DNA of 25,952 nucleotides from a virus: positions 1 to 25,952 of the IMG/VR virus record IMGVR_UViG_3300006026_000087. One strand, given 5' to 3'. The translations under genes and the position numbers were made by a program. A model generated the notes under the pieces. It was not told the origin of the DNA and made no database searches. It saw nothing but the letters and a program-made list of their open reading frames with translations. This document shows, in pieces, positions 13,289 through 22,200 of this stretch (position 1 is the stretch's first letter; every line of letters begins with the position of its first letter).

Positions 13289-13894
13289 ATGGCACAAAGT
13301 ATTACAGAAGTTCTTTTGGGAACAGGTACGCTATACACTGTGTTGGAATCAGATTTAAATGGAGGTAGCCCAACTGCTAGCTTCCCTGCAGATCCTGATG
13401 AAACACCAAATAGCTCATATTTCACTGATATCGGATATTCCGAAGGTGGATTCTCATTAGAATATGACAAGACATTTGAAGATGTCATGGTTGCAGAAGA
13501 GATTGATCCAATTAAGACAATCAAAACTGCACAAGAAGTAAGAATCACAGGAGAATTAGCTCAAGCTTCTCTTGCTAACTTGAAGTTAGCAATGGCTGGT
13601 GGAACAATCACACCATCAAGTCCAGAAGCTGGTTATTCAACAATGGTTCCTCCAACAACAGACTCATTCTTAGAGTATGGTCTTTTGTTAAGAGTTAACG
13701 CACCAGGTACAGATGAAGCTGGAACTGCTAAAGCTAGAGACATTCAAGTCCCTAGAGCAGTTAACATTGGAGCTTTCTCTATGGTTCATGCTAAAGCACC
13801 TCAGAAGGTAACAATCACTATTGAATATAAAGTGTTGAAGCCAAACTCTGATGCACCATTTAGCAATATATTTAAAGTAATTGATGCTGTCTAA
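13289..13894 (+). CDS. Major tail tube protein
   Basis: A 201-aa protein, the usual size for siphovirus tail tubes, beta-rich, with a gpV-like pattern: FTDIGYSEGGFSLEYDKTFEDVMVAE, VRITGELAQASLANLKLAM, and VTITIEYKVLKP near the end. It polymerises in hexameric rings around the tape measure. The position directly before the tail-assembly chaperone genes and the tape measure is the standard tail-module order. A TAGGTAGG site precedes the start. Confidence 0.85.
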   Translation: MAQSITEVLLGTGTLYTVLESDLNGGSPTASFPADPDETPNSSYFTDIGYSEGGFSLEYDKTFEDVMVAEEIDPIKTIKTAQEVRITGELAQASLANLKLAMAGGTITPSSPEAGYSTMVPPTTDSFLEYGLLLRVNAPGTDEAGTAKARDIQVPRAVNIGAFSMVHAKAPQKVTITIEYKVLKPNSDAPFSNIFKVIDAV

Positions 13895-13916
13895 CAGCAT
13901 TTAAGATAGGAGAGTT

Positions 13917-14267
13917 ATGTCAGAATTTAAGGATTTCGATAAAGCTTACGAAGAGCTTACAGAAAAAACGCTAGACTTTAAGGTAGCTGGAAAGAAATAT
14001 AGTATTCCTGGACAGCTACCAGCTAGTGTCGTTTTAGGACAATTGTCAATTTTGAATGATCAAGGTTTAGTTGATCCTAAGATGATAGGTAAATTCTTGG
14101 AGCAATTGTTAGGAGAAGAAGTTCTCAAGGATATGATGGATAATAAAGTATCTTGGAAACAATTGGAAGAATTATTAAATTGGCTTTTGATTCAGTATCA
14201 AGTTATTGCTGATCCAAATGCTCCTGCTGAAGAAGCAGTTGAGGGAGACGAAGACTCCCCAAAATAA
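13917..14267 (+). CDS. Tail assembly chaperone, short form (gpG-like)
   Basis: The 116-aa protein matches the short tail chaperone by place and composition: a helical protein with acidic C-terminus (EEAVEGDEDSPK), between tail tube and tape measure. Chaperones of this type bind the tape measure and recruit tube protein before assembly. An AGGAG ribosome site lies six bases before the ATG. Its last codons contain a slippery heptamer just before the TAA, giving a longer fusion with the following frame. Confidence 0.82.
   Translation: MSEFKDFDKAYEELTEKTLDFKVAGKKYSIPGQLPASVVLGQLSILNDQGLVDPKMIGKFLEQLLGEEVLKDMMDNKVSWKQLEELLNWLLIQYQVIADPNAPAEEAVEGDEDSPK
14258..14264 (+). promoter_or_regulatory. Programmed -1 ribosomal frameshift site C-CCA-AAA
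   Basis: The heptamer CCCAAAA is phased C CCA AAA in the chaperone frame, the X-XXY-YYZ form that lets both tRNAs slip back one base. The zero-frame stop TAA follows at once, and the -1 frame is open from 14243 to 14548. A weak 6-bp stem (14273-14278 with 14291-14296) starts nine bases downstream. The site sits where siphophage G/GT frameshifts occur. Confidence 0.82.
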
Positions 14268-14548
14268 GTATCTCTATTGATGATGTCTTAAATAGATTTT
14301 CAGCAGTAGAGGCAGATTTCCATCGTTTCTATAAACTTGATCCGATGATTATCTCTTGGCGAAAGTTTAAAGTGCTTTTGTTCTCATTAGTGTCTCAAGA
14401 ATCATCCTTTTATGCTCCATATCACGCAGAAATGTATGAGGAAATGAAAGAAAAAAGTAGCAAAGAATCTGATTTCACAAAAAATAAACAAAAGACAAAA
14501 GTTTCTTTAGATGTTGCTATGGGCGAACTTGGATTAGAGAAAGAGTAA
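14264..14548 (+). CDS. Tail assembly chaperone, T part of the G-T frameshift fusion
   Basis: This 94-codon region is read in the -1 frame after the slippery site and begins ISIDDVLNRFSAVEADFHRFY, continuing PMIISWRKFKVLLFSLVSQESSF. The fused product would be about 210 aa (13917-14548). An internal ATG at 14345 exists but has no ribosome site and would drop the conserved-looking N-terminal helix, so it is unlikely to be the true start. In lambda and relatives, the long form contacts the tape measure and the short form contacts the tube protein at a fixed ratio; the same is inferred here. Confidence 0.78.
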   Translation: MSISIDDVLNRFSAVEADFHRFYKLDPMIISWRKFKVLLFSLVSQESSFYAPYHAEMYEEMKEKSSKESDFTKNKQKTKVSLDVAMGELGLEKE

Positions 14549-14551
14549 AAT

Positions 14552-17500
14552 ATGGCTAGATTTGATATTGTAGTTGGCGTAACTACAATGCTTAAAAAAG
14601 CGGCAGGAGAAGTTTCTGCTTTTGCTGGTAAAGCTTCACAAGATATAGCCAAAATAGGAAAATCAATGTCTAGTGCTGCAGGCACAGCAGCTTTGGCTTC
14701 TTTTGCTGGTTTATCATTAGCATTAGCAGGTTCTGCTGTTGCAGCAGTTAGATTTGAAAATGAATTTGCAAATGTTAAAAAAACAATGTCTGATGTTCAA
14801 GATCCAGTTGTTTTTAAATCAATTCAAGATGACTTAGTTAAACTATCAACACAGATTCCGATCTTTGCAGGAGAGTTAGCACAAATAGCAACTGTTGGTG
14901 GACAGCTTGGAATTGGCGCTGATGACATTACTCAATTTACTGAAGTAGTAGCTAAATTAGGTGGTGCTACAAATATGAGTTCCGAACAAGCTGCTACAGG
15001 TATGGCTAGGTTCTTAAATGTAACCAATGAACAAATGGATACAATTGGTAAATATGCCTCTGTTCTTGTTGAGCTTGGAAACAATACTGCTGCTACTGAA
15101 GGAGAAATATTACTTCTTGCACAAAACTTTGGTGCTACAGGCGAAATTACAGGATTAGCAACAGAAGAAATACTTGCATTCTCAGCAGCTATGAGAGAAA
15201 CAGGTCAGCAATCCCAGGCAGGTGCTACTGCTTTAGGTAAATTATTTTTAAACTTGTCTGACGCTGCCAAAATTGGTGGTAAAGAAATGGCAGTATTTGC
15301 TCAAGTTGCAGGACAAGATGTTCATCAATTTAGAAGGTTAATAGAAACAGATATAGGATCTGCTGCACAAATATTCTTAGGTGGATTAAATAGAATGACT
15401 GCAGATGGTAGATCTACTACTGCTACCTTAGAAGAGTTAGGTTTAGGTACTATTCGTGTTCAAAGAGCTTTGCTCTCACTAGCTAACAACGAAGAAGGAT
15501 TAGCAGAAGCTAGACAAAGAGCCAATAAAGAAGCCATTACACAAAATGCTTTGAACGAAGAAGCTGCACAAAAATTTGATACTGTAGCTATGCAAATGCA
15601 ACAGTTTAAATCAACTATGGGTGCTGCTGCTATAACTTTGGGGCAAACACTTATGCCTTTACTTCATGCTTTAGTCAAAATTTTAGTTGTAGTAGCTGAT
15701 GTTCTATTTGGTTTAGCACAATTTTTTGAAGATTTTCCTATAGTTCTTTATGCAACAATGGCTGCGTTAGGTATTCTTTCAACAGTACATTTACGAAATG
15801 TTGCAAAAGAAACCTCTATGTTATTGAAGCTTGGTGGAAAATTAAAAAATCTATTTTTAGGTATTGCCAGTATAGGCGGAATAGTAACAGTAGCTGTAGG
15901 TGCTATGGCTTTAGCGTATAAAAAATATAGAGATGATGTAAAGCATGCAAATGAAGTAACAGCAGAAGCAGGCAATATCATGTCAGAATTAAAAGTTAAT
16001 TTAGAAAAAGGTTTCCAAGCAGAACCTATAACAGAAAATCAATGGGAATCTTTTTTAATGAATTTACCAGATGCAACAAGAAAAGCTCTTTTAAAAGGTG
16101 TAGAAGAGGGGTTAATGGGAAGAGAAACTTTTGATGCTATAACAAAAGCTGCGCCAATGATGTCTGAACAATTTAGTAAAGAATTTGAAAATCTTTTAGA
16201 TATTGATGAAGGGTTCTTTACTGGAGAGAGATCAGCAGTGGGTAAAAGAATCCAAATAGATAATATTATTAAAGAAATTGAAGGTGCTGGTTTAGGTGGG
16301 GATAACGAATTAGGACCATTGGTAGATACTTTAACACAATATAGATCAGTAGTGGGTGCAGTAGTTGGAGAACAAAAAGAATTAAAAGAAGAATTAGAAG
16401 AAATTTTAAGAGTACAATTTGGAATCTTTCAATCAGTTGAAGCAGAATACACCTTAAGAGATAAAGATATCTCAAAAGCTTTAAATAAACATTTTGAAGG
16501 TGTCGCAAAAATAGATCGTAGATCTGCAAGCCTTATGAGAACAGAAGCAGGTAGATTAAAACTTGCAAGAGAACTAGCTAGTGGACCTAATGGTATACAA
16601 AAATTTAAAGATATTCTTGGAGATGTAGTAGACGATGCAGAAGACCTAGGAGAAGAATTTGAAGCTGTTGAAACTAACCTAGATTCTCTTCTTAGAATAG
16701 TTAATGATTTCAGAACTCAAATAGATAATTTATTTGCTCCTACTGAAGCACAATTTAAAGCAGGTATGAATGAGCGTGAATTGATGAAAGCTCATAAAGA
16801 ACACGCAGATTTACACAAAGAACAATCAGATTTAACTCAGGAAGAATTAGATTTAGCTCAGGAAAAAATAGATTTAGCTAATAAAGAACTTGCTACTGCT
16901 GAAGAAAAACTTGAAATACAAGAATTAGAAAACGAAGCTCTTGAAATAGAGAAAAAAATTAGAGAAGGCAATGCTATAAGTGCTGATGACTTTTTAAAGA
17001 AAGAAAAACTTAAAAAAGAACTTGCTAGAGTTAATGCAGCTATTGCTCAAGGTTCCTTGGAGTTCCCTGAAAAAGAACGACAATATATACAAGATCAGAT
17101 TGATGCTATTGATGAAAAAGCACTTACACAAAAAGATGCTGATGATAAAAGAAAGAAAGCACAAGAAATTATTGCTACTGTAGAAGAGCGTAGACAGGAA
17201 CGACTTGCTGCAATAGATACTAGAAGATTAGAAATCCAAGAAAGACTTGCTGAAATTCCTGATGAAATTTACGCAAAACACTATGACATACACAAACTAC
17301 AAAGAGATGGTGTCAATGCACAGTTAGATATGATACAAGCACAAGCAGATTTTAATACTCTTAAAGAAACTGAGTTAAGAATGACTGCTGAATTGCTTGG
17401 TCTTAATATGGCTCAAATTGATGGAATGATGACACTAATGAACCATGCAAGGGTTGAATCAGGACCTATGGGACAAAGTTATCTTTCTAAGTTATTACAA

Positions 17501-17890
17501 AACTTACCGATTTTACAAATGTTGCTTGGATATACCCAAACAAACTCTGCTACAGGTCCCCAAATGGAAGAATTGTATGATGCTTTCAAATCTAGTGGAT
17601 CAAGTTTTGGAAATATGAAACCTGTATATAGGCACATGGGAGGTAACTTTAAGCCTGGACAAAATTATGTTGTTGGAGAATATGGACCTGAAATGATGAA
17701 AGCATTTCCTGGTGGTGGTGGAATGATTACACCTATGGGAAATAGAGGAGGAGGCGACACTATAAATCATGTTACACTTAATGTAACAGGGCTTCCTTCT
17801 GATCCAATTGCTGCAAGAAGAACTGCTCAGTTAATTCAAAAAGAACTTAACAAGCTTAAGTCTGATGGTAGGAGTGGAATTGTTAGATAA
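14552..17890 (+). CDS. Tape measure protein (TP901-type)
   Basis: The 1112-aa protein is the longest helical protein of the tail module. An N-terminal hydrophobic stretch lies at about 43-65, and the domain to about residue 330 has the TP901 pattern (ENEFANVKKTMSDVQDP, QIATVGGQLGIGADDITQFTE, GATALGKLFLNLSDAAKIGG). Hydrophobic segments lie at about 365-410 and 430-458, possible membrane-crossing pieces used in DNA entry. A long coiled coil spans about 740-940, including four heptads beginning Asp-Leu. The C-terminus has the GGNFKPGQNYVVGEYGPE motif typical of the family. At about 0.15 nm per residue the tail would be near 165 nm if not trimmed. Confidence 0.9.
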   Translation: MARFDIVVGVTTMLKKAAGEVSAFAGKASQDIAKIGKSMSSAAGTAALASFAGLSLALAGSAVAAVRFENEFANVKKTMSDVQDPVVFKSIQDDLVKLSTQIPIFAGELAQIATVGGQLGIGADDITQFTEVVAKLGGATNMSSEQAATGMARFLNVTNEQMDTIGKYASVLVELGNNTAATEGEILLLAQNFGATGEITGLATEEILAFSAAMRETGQQSQAGATALGKLFLNLSDAAKIGGKEMAVFAQVAGQDVHQFRRLIETDIGSAAQIFLGGLNRMTADGRSTTATLEELGLGTIRVQRALLSLANNEEGLAEARQRANKEAITQNALNEEAAQKFDTVAMQMQQFKSTMGAAAITLGQTLMPLLHALVKILVVVADVLFGLAQFFEDFPIVLYATMAALGILSTVHLRNVAKETSMLLKLGGKLKNLFLGIASIGGIVTVAVGAMALAYKKYRDDVKHANEVTAEAGNIMSELKVNLEKGFQAEPITENQWESFLMNLPDATRKALLKGVEEGLMGRETFDAITKAAPMMSEQFSKEFENLLDIDEGFFTGERSAVGKRIQIDNIIKEIEGAGLGGDNELGPLVDTLTQYRSVVGAVVGEQKELKEELEEILRVQFGIFQSVEAEYTLRDKDISKALNKHFEGVAKIDRRSASLMRTEAGRLKLARELASGPNGIQKFKDILGDVVDDAEDLGEEFEAVETNLDSLLRIVNDFRTQIDNLFAPTEAQFKAGMNERELMKAHKEHADLHKEQSDLTQEELDLAQEKIDLANKELATAEEKLEIQELENEALEIEKKIREGNAISADDFLKKEKLKKELARVNAAIAQGSLEFPEKERQYIQDQIDAIDEKALTQKDADDKRKKAQEIIATVEERRQERLAAIDTRRLEIQERLAEIPDEIYAKHYDIHKLQRDGVNAQLDMIQAQADFNTLKETELRMTAELLGLNMAQIDGMMTLMNHARVESGPMGQSYLSKLLQNLPILQMLLGYTQTNSATGPQMEELYDAFKSSGSSFGNMKPVYRHMGGNFKPGQNYVVGEYGPEMMKAFPGGGGMITPMGNRGGGDTINHVTLNVTGLPSDPIAARRTAQLIQKELNKLKSDGRSGIVR
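16808..16891 (+). repeat. Four in-frame 21-bp repeats in the tape measure coiled coil
   Basis: Four 21-nt units, each starting GATTTA, encode heptads DLHKEQS, DLTQEEL, DLAQEKI and DLANKEL (residues 753-780). Units diverge at a few positions. In-frame gain or loss of units would change tail length by about 1 nm each. Confidence 0.7.
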
Positions 17891-17993
17891 TAAATCAGGA
17901 AAAGATTTAGAACCTTGTGATGGATGTGGCGATTATTATTACAAAATGCCAAGTAATGAAATATGTGTAAAGTGCAGGTTAAGAAGTGGCTAA
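17880..17993 (+). CDS. 37-aa mini zinc-ribbon protein between tape measure and distal tail genes
   Basis: A frame starting at TTG 17880, five bases after GGAG, encodes 37 residues with two CxxC pairs (EPCDGCGDYYYKM, then EICVKCRLRSG; C13/C16 and C29/C32). It overlaps the tape measure end by 11 nt and the next gene's GTG by 8 nt, filling an otherwise empty gap. Similar mini zinc ribbons occur at 8486-8584, with no close sequence identity. It could be a tail assembly factor; function unknown. Confidence 0.65.
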   Translation: MLDNKSGKDLEPCDGCGDYYYKMPSNEICVKCRLRSG

Positions 17994-19257
17994 TACAATA
18001 ACAATAGGAAGAATAACATTTACCTCTCCAAATTCTATTTCTGAAAGTTCTATTCAAACAGGGCAGAGAAACTCTTTGGATAGAAGTTTTAGTTTTGATG
18101 GAATATTATGTGGAACAGGCACAGGTCAAGACTACATAGATAGTTCTAAAAAATTAAGAGACGAGTTGATTTCTATGGGCAACTCAGACTTATTGTTACC
18201 TATTACTTACGAAGGAGACACAACCATGGCAGGATTTGGAAAGATTACTTCCATGGATGTGTCCCCAGTAAAATTAGCAACAGGTTATTTTTCTTATTCA
18301 ATAGGTTTTGAAATGAAGGGTAGACCTTCTGAAATGATGTTTGAAAGTAATATGTCAGGAGCTTTGCTAACTAACTCGCACAGTTTAACAACAAGCGATA
18401 CTACTTATGGACCTTTTCACGCAGTTCCTGTTAATACTTATAACTACAAACACGATTCAAGACCTGCAAGAGGTTTAAGAAATACTGAGAATGGAAATGT
18501 TTCTGTATTTTATGCTTCTGATCTTAGAGATAATGCTGCTAATTGGATTTGTGAACCTGCAGATTTTTACAAAGGTGCAGTACAGATAACAATAGATAGC
18601 ACAGTTAAAACAGGTTACTTAACTAGAAATCTACCTACAGGGGTAGAAATATCTAATGGATTAATAAAGATTACTTCAGGTAGCACTGCTTCTGAAAGTA
18701 GATTTGATTTACAGTTTTATGACAATGGTACTTGGTCAAGTGCAAGAGAGATTGCAGTATCGTTAGGATCAGCCGAAACAGAATGGAATGTTTGGAAAAC
18801 AGTTCAAATACTTAGAAATGAACCACAAGAATGTGTAGTAAGATTTACCACATATTCAGAAGATAGTTTTGGAGATGGGACATTAACAGTTGATGTTTCT
18901 GTTAAAAGAGGAGCACACCACGCAACATTAATTATTAGTGATGAAGGAACTCCAGATAGAGCTCCTACTTCAAGAAAGAATTTAAAAGTTATTGACTTTA
19001 ATGATATGACTGACGACACAGGGTATATGATTGAAGATACTGCTGATAGTGATGGACAAAAGTTCCTTATTGGCAGTCCTCAAGGTTACACAGCAGATGC
19101 TACAAATGGATTAATATATCTTGGAACTGAGCAGTTTAAGACTTTCGTTGGTTATGTTTATAACTCAGCAGATCCAGAACTTTATGATTCAGCAGACGCT
19201 ATAAGAGATCAATACTTAGAAGGATTATACGAGAATATTAGATTAGTGAGGGCATAG
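17986..19257 (+). CDS. Distal-tail-like (Dit-like) minor tail protein
   Basis: The 423-aa protein starts at GTG 17986 and opens ANTITIGRITFTSPN. The N-terminal part (about 1-125) contains KLRDELISMGNSDLLLPITYEG and a SYSIGFEMKG strand, a layout seen in distal tail proteins that form the ring below the tube. The remainder is beta-rich, with GLRNTENGNVSVFYAS and VWKTVQILRNEPQECVVRF, perhaps a carbohydrate-binding-like insert. Position between tape measure and tail-tip protein supports a Dit or analogous role. The family is assigned from synteny and pattern. Its stop overlaps the next start (TAGTG). Confidence 0.7.
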   Translation: MANTITIGRITFTSPNSISESSIQTGQRNSLDRSFSFDGILCGTGTGQDYIDSSKKLRDELISMGNSDLLLPITYEGDTTMAGFGKITSMDVSPVKLATGYFSYSIGFEMKGRPSEMMFESNMSGALLTNSHSLTTSDTTYGPFHAVPVNTYNYKHDSRPARGLRNTENGNVSVFYASDLRDNAANWICEPADFYKGAVQITIDSTVKTGYLTRNLPTGVEISNGLIKITSGSTASESRFDLQFYDNGTWSSAREIAVSLGSAETEWNVWKTVQILRNEPQECVVRFTTYSEDSFGDGTLTVDVSVKRGAHHATLIISDEGTPDRAPTSRKNLKVIDFNDMTDDTGYMIEDTADSDGQKFLIGSPQGYTADATNGLIYLGTEQFKTFVGYVYNSADPELYDSADAIRDQYLEGLYENIRLVRA

Positions 19258-22200
19258 TGGCAGTTACTGAAAGATTAATGGGTGTAGGTAACTTCTCTGT
19301 TACTTTCTCACAAGAATTTACACCAACAGAAATTATTGAATCTATCAAGGAATGGGGACATATTGTTATTACCCCACAAGAAGTAGATGTAAACACTTTA
19401 TCAGATACTGATATTTTAGATACTTCAAGGTACACAGGTATTGTTCTAAATCGTTCTCTTGAAGAAGGTATTGTTTCTATCAATGGACAAGGACTTCAGC
19501 TTTATCTAGGAGATGGAAACTCTAAAGGTATGGTCATTGCCGAATCTAAAAACATAGGTAAAGTTCGTGTCTTTACAAATACAACTTTATCTGAAACATT
19601 ATTTAACTCGACAGTAAGCTCAGGAAAACCATTTGGAATTATGCGTAATGAAAGTGGTAATACGCAAGCAATAACTCAAGGAACAATATACGAACCTAGT
19701 GGGACTTACATTGGTCAACACTTCGTACAAACTGCACTAGCTGCACTTAAAGAGGTATCAGAATTTTTAAATGTTGAATACAGAATTAATGCAAATGCAA
19801 CTATAGACGCAGGACCTCCTGCGAATTTATTTAATGGTGTCAATGTAAACCCAAGCACAATAGTTGTTAAAACAGGATATGGAGAAGATCCTAACTTTGA
19901 TGGTGTTGTACCACAAGGATTGAGAACAGAGTTTGATGCAACTGATTGGGTTTCTAGAGTAGACTTTATTGGCGAGGTTGGTTATTTTGACAGTGCTACA
20001 GATGTCGCAGGAGAGGCTAACTTAGCGTCAAACCCATATAGAGATTTGCATGGTAATAACTTAACTCGTGTTGGATTAGTTCAACAACCTGAAATTGCAA
20101 TAAATCAATTAAATTCAAGAGCACAGTTAATGTTAAATGAATTAGCTCGTGTGAAAAAAGTTCTTAACTTAGACCTTGAACAATATGAAGTATCAGGCGA
20201 TATGAAAGCAGGAGATTACATATTTGCTTTTGATCCTGATATTGGATTCGTAGATACTTCAACAGAAGCAGCTGCAGATAGCAGAAACTTATACGAAGTA
20301 ACATTTAGAGGTCAAGTTATTACCCCTGTAAAAGTTCGTGTTGTTGGACTTACATTCCCAATTACAAATGGAATGGGTGTTTACTTTAGAGATAAAGATG
20401 GAAACTATACAGACCTAACACAGTATGTTCAGTTTGAATCAGGTTCTGCTCAGGTAGAACTAGGAGATGTCATAAGATTTATCGGAGACGATATGAGATT
20501 TGACGAATACTCATTGAACAAAACAACTGCAGGTGTTTTCTCTATTCCAGATTTACCTGATACACCAACACTACAATCAGGTTCTTATTTAGATACAACA
20601 GGAAACTCAAAAGGATTTATTAGAGTAACAGTAGATAAACCAACTAATGTTGATGGTTCGCAAATTACAGATGGTAGCCATTACCGAGTTAGATATAAAA
20701 AAGTTGGCGACTCACAATATTCTTATCAAAACTTTCCATTTACAGGTGTAACCACCGAAAGTTTATTACTACAAGATTTAACGATTGGATATGTTTATCA
20801 AATAGGTGTAGCTGTTGTAGATAAATCAGGATTTAAAAAAATGTCTGCATACGATGGCACAGGAGAAGATTTATATACTGATAGTTCTAGTATCAACCCT
20901 AGCTTTGCTACAAATGCTAGAGTTGAAATAGAAAAAGATGGACAAGCTCCTTCTCAACCTAAACAAGCACAATCAATTGCAGCAGGTCCACTTCGTGTCC
21001 AGGTTACTCATTATCTAGGAAAAGCAGGAACAGATAGTGGTGGTAATCCTTATGGAAACTTTACTCTTGAAGGAGACTTAGATTACCTAGCTGTTCACGC
21101 AGTTACACAAGATGGTAATACTGCAAATTTTACTATTGACGAAGATAACAAAATAGGAGAGATAAGAGTTACAGCAGGTAACTTACTTCAATCTATCCCT
21201 GTTATTGGAACTATGGAATTAGAAGATAGCGAAGACTATTACTTTAGGTTTGTTGCTGTCGATAAATCAGGAAATGCTTCTGATCCTTCTGATGGACAAG
21301 CAGCAACTGCAGATTTGATTCAGGAAGCACACATAGGAGATGCTACCATAACAACTGCAAAAATTGGTACTGCACAGATTACAAATGCAAAGATAGCTGA
21401 CGCAACAATAACTTCTGCAAAAATAAATGATCTATCAGCAGATAAGATTACTTCAGGAACTATCACAGGTGGAGAAATAACTGTTGGTGGTGTTTCAAAT
21501 ACTGCAGGATTTATTAAGTCTTATAACTATTCAGCAGGTTCAGCAGGTTGGATTATTAACTCTGATGGTAGTGCTGAGTTCCAAAATATTACTCTTGGAG
21601 AATATTTACAAGTGGGAGACGCAGCAGGAGATGTCAATAGTGGTGGTACAACAATTAGTGGTACAAAAATTACTGACGATACTATCACTTCAGATAAAAT
21701 TGTCGCCAATACAATAACTGCAACTGAGATTGCTTCAAACACTATCACAGCTACTGAAATAGCTTCAAACACTATCACGACTTCTGAAATAAACTTTACA
21801 CCTTATGTTGATGGAGAAGATATAGACAATGGAACAATAGGTGGAATAACTATTAATACAGACAGTATTAGTGGTGGACCTGATGGCGATGGCTATGTAG
21901 CAGGATCAAAAGGATTTATTATATACAATGATGGAGAAGCTGAGTTTGATGAGATAACAGTTAGAGGAAACCTCAGTGGTACTATTTATCAAGCTACAAG
22001 TGCTACTGCACCTATTACTACAGGTACAGGTGGAAAAATCAGAACAGCAACTTCTGGTGCGAGAGTTGAAATTAGTTCTGCTTCTTCTGAACCATATATA
22101 AACTTTTACAATAGCTCAGGTGCAGGAAAGTTTGATGTTGGTCTGAATAACTCTACAGGGTTAGGTTATATTGCTAGCAACAATGCAGGTATGCTAATTA

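Noticed and set aside
14345-14548. Independent 67-aa gene starting at ATG 14345
   Set aside because: It has no ribosome site, while the same frame is open upstream to the slippery heptamer, fitting the frameshift fusion better.
21484-21717. Plus-strand 77-aa frame within the tail-tip gene
   Set aside because: It is a Leu/Val/Gln-rich out-of-frame read of the repeat region without ribosome site.
21708-21790. 30-bp repeats as a CRISPR array
   Set aside because: Units are contiguous without spacers, in frame and inside a fibre gene, so they encode a protein repeat.
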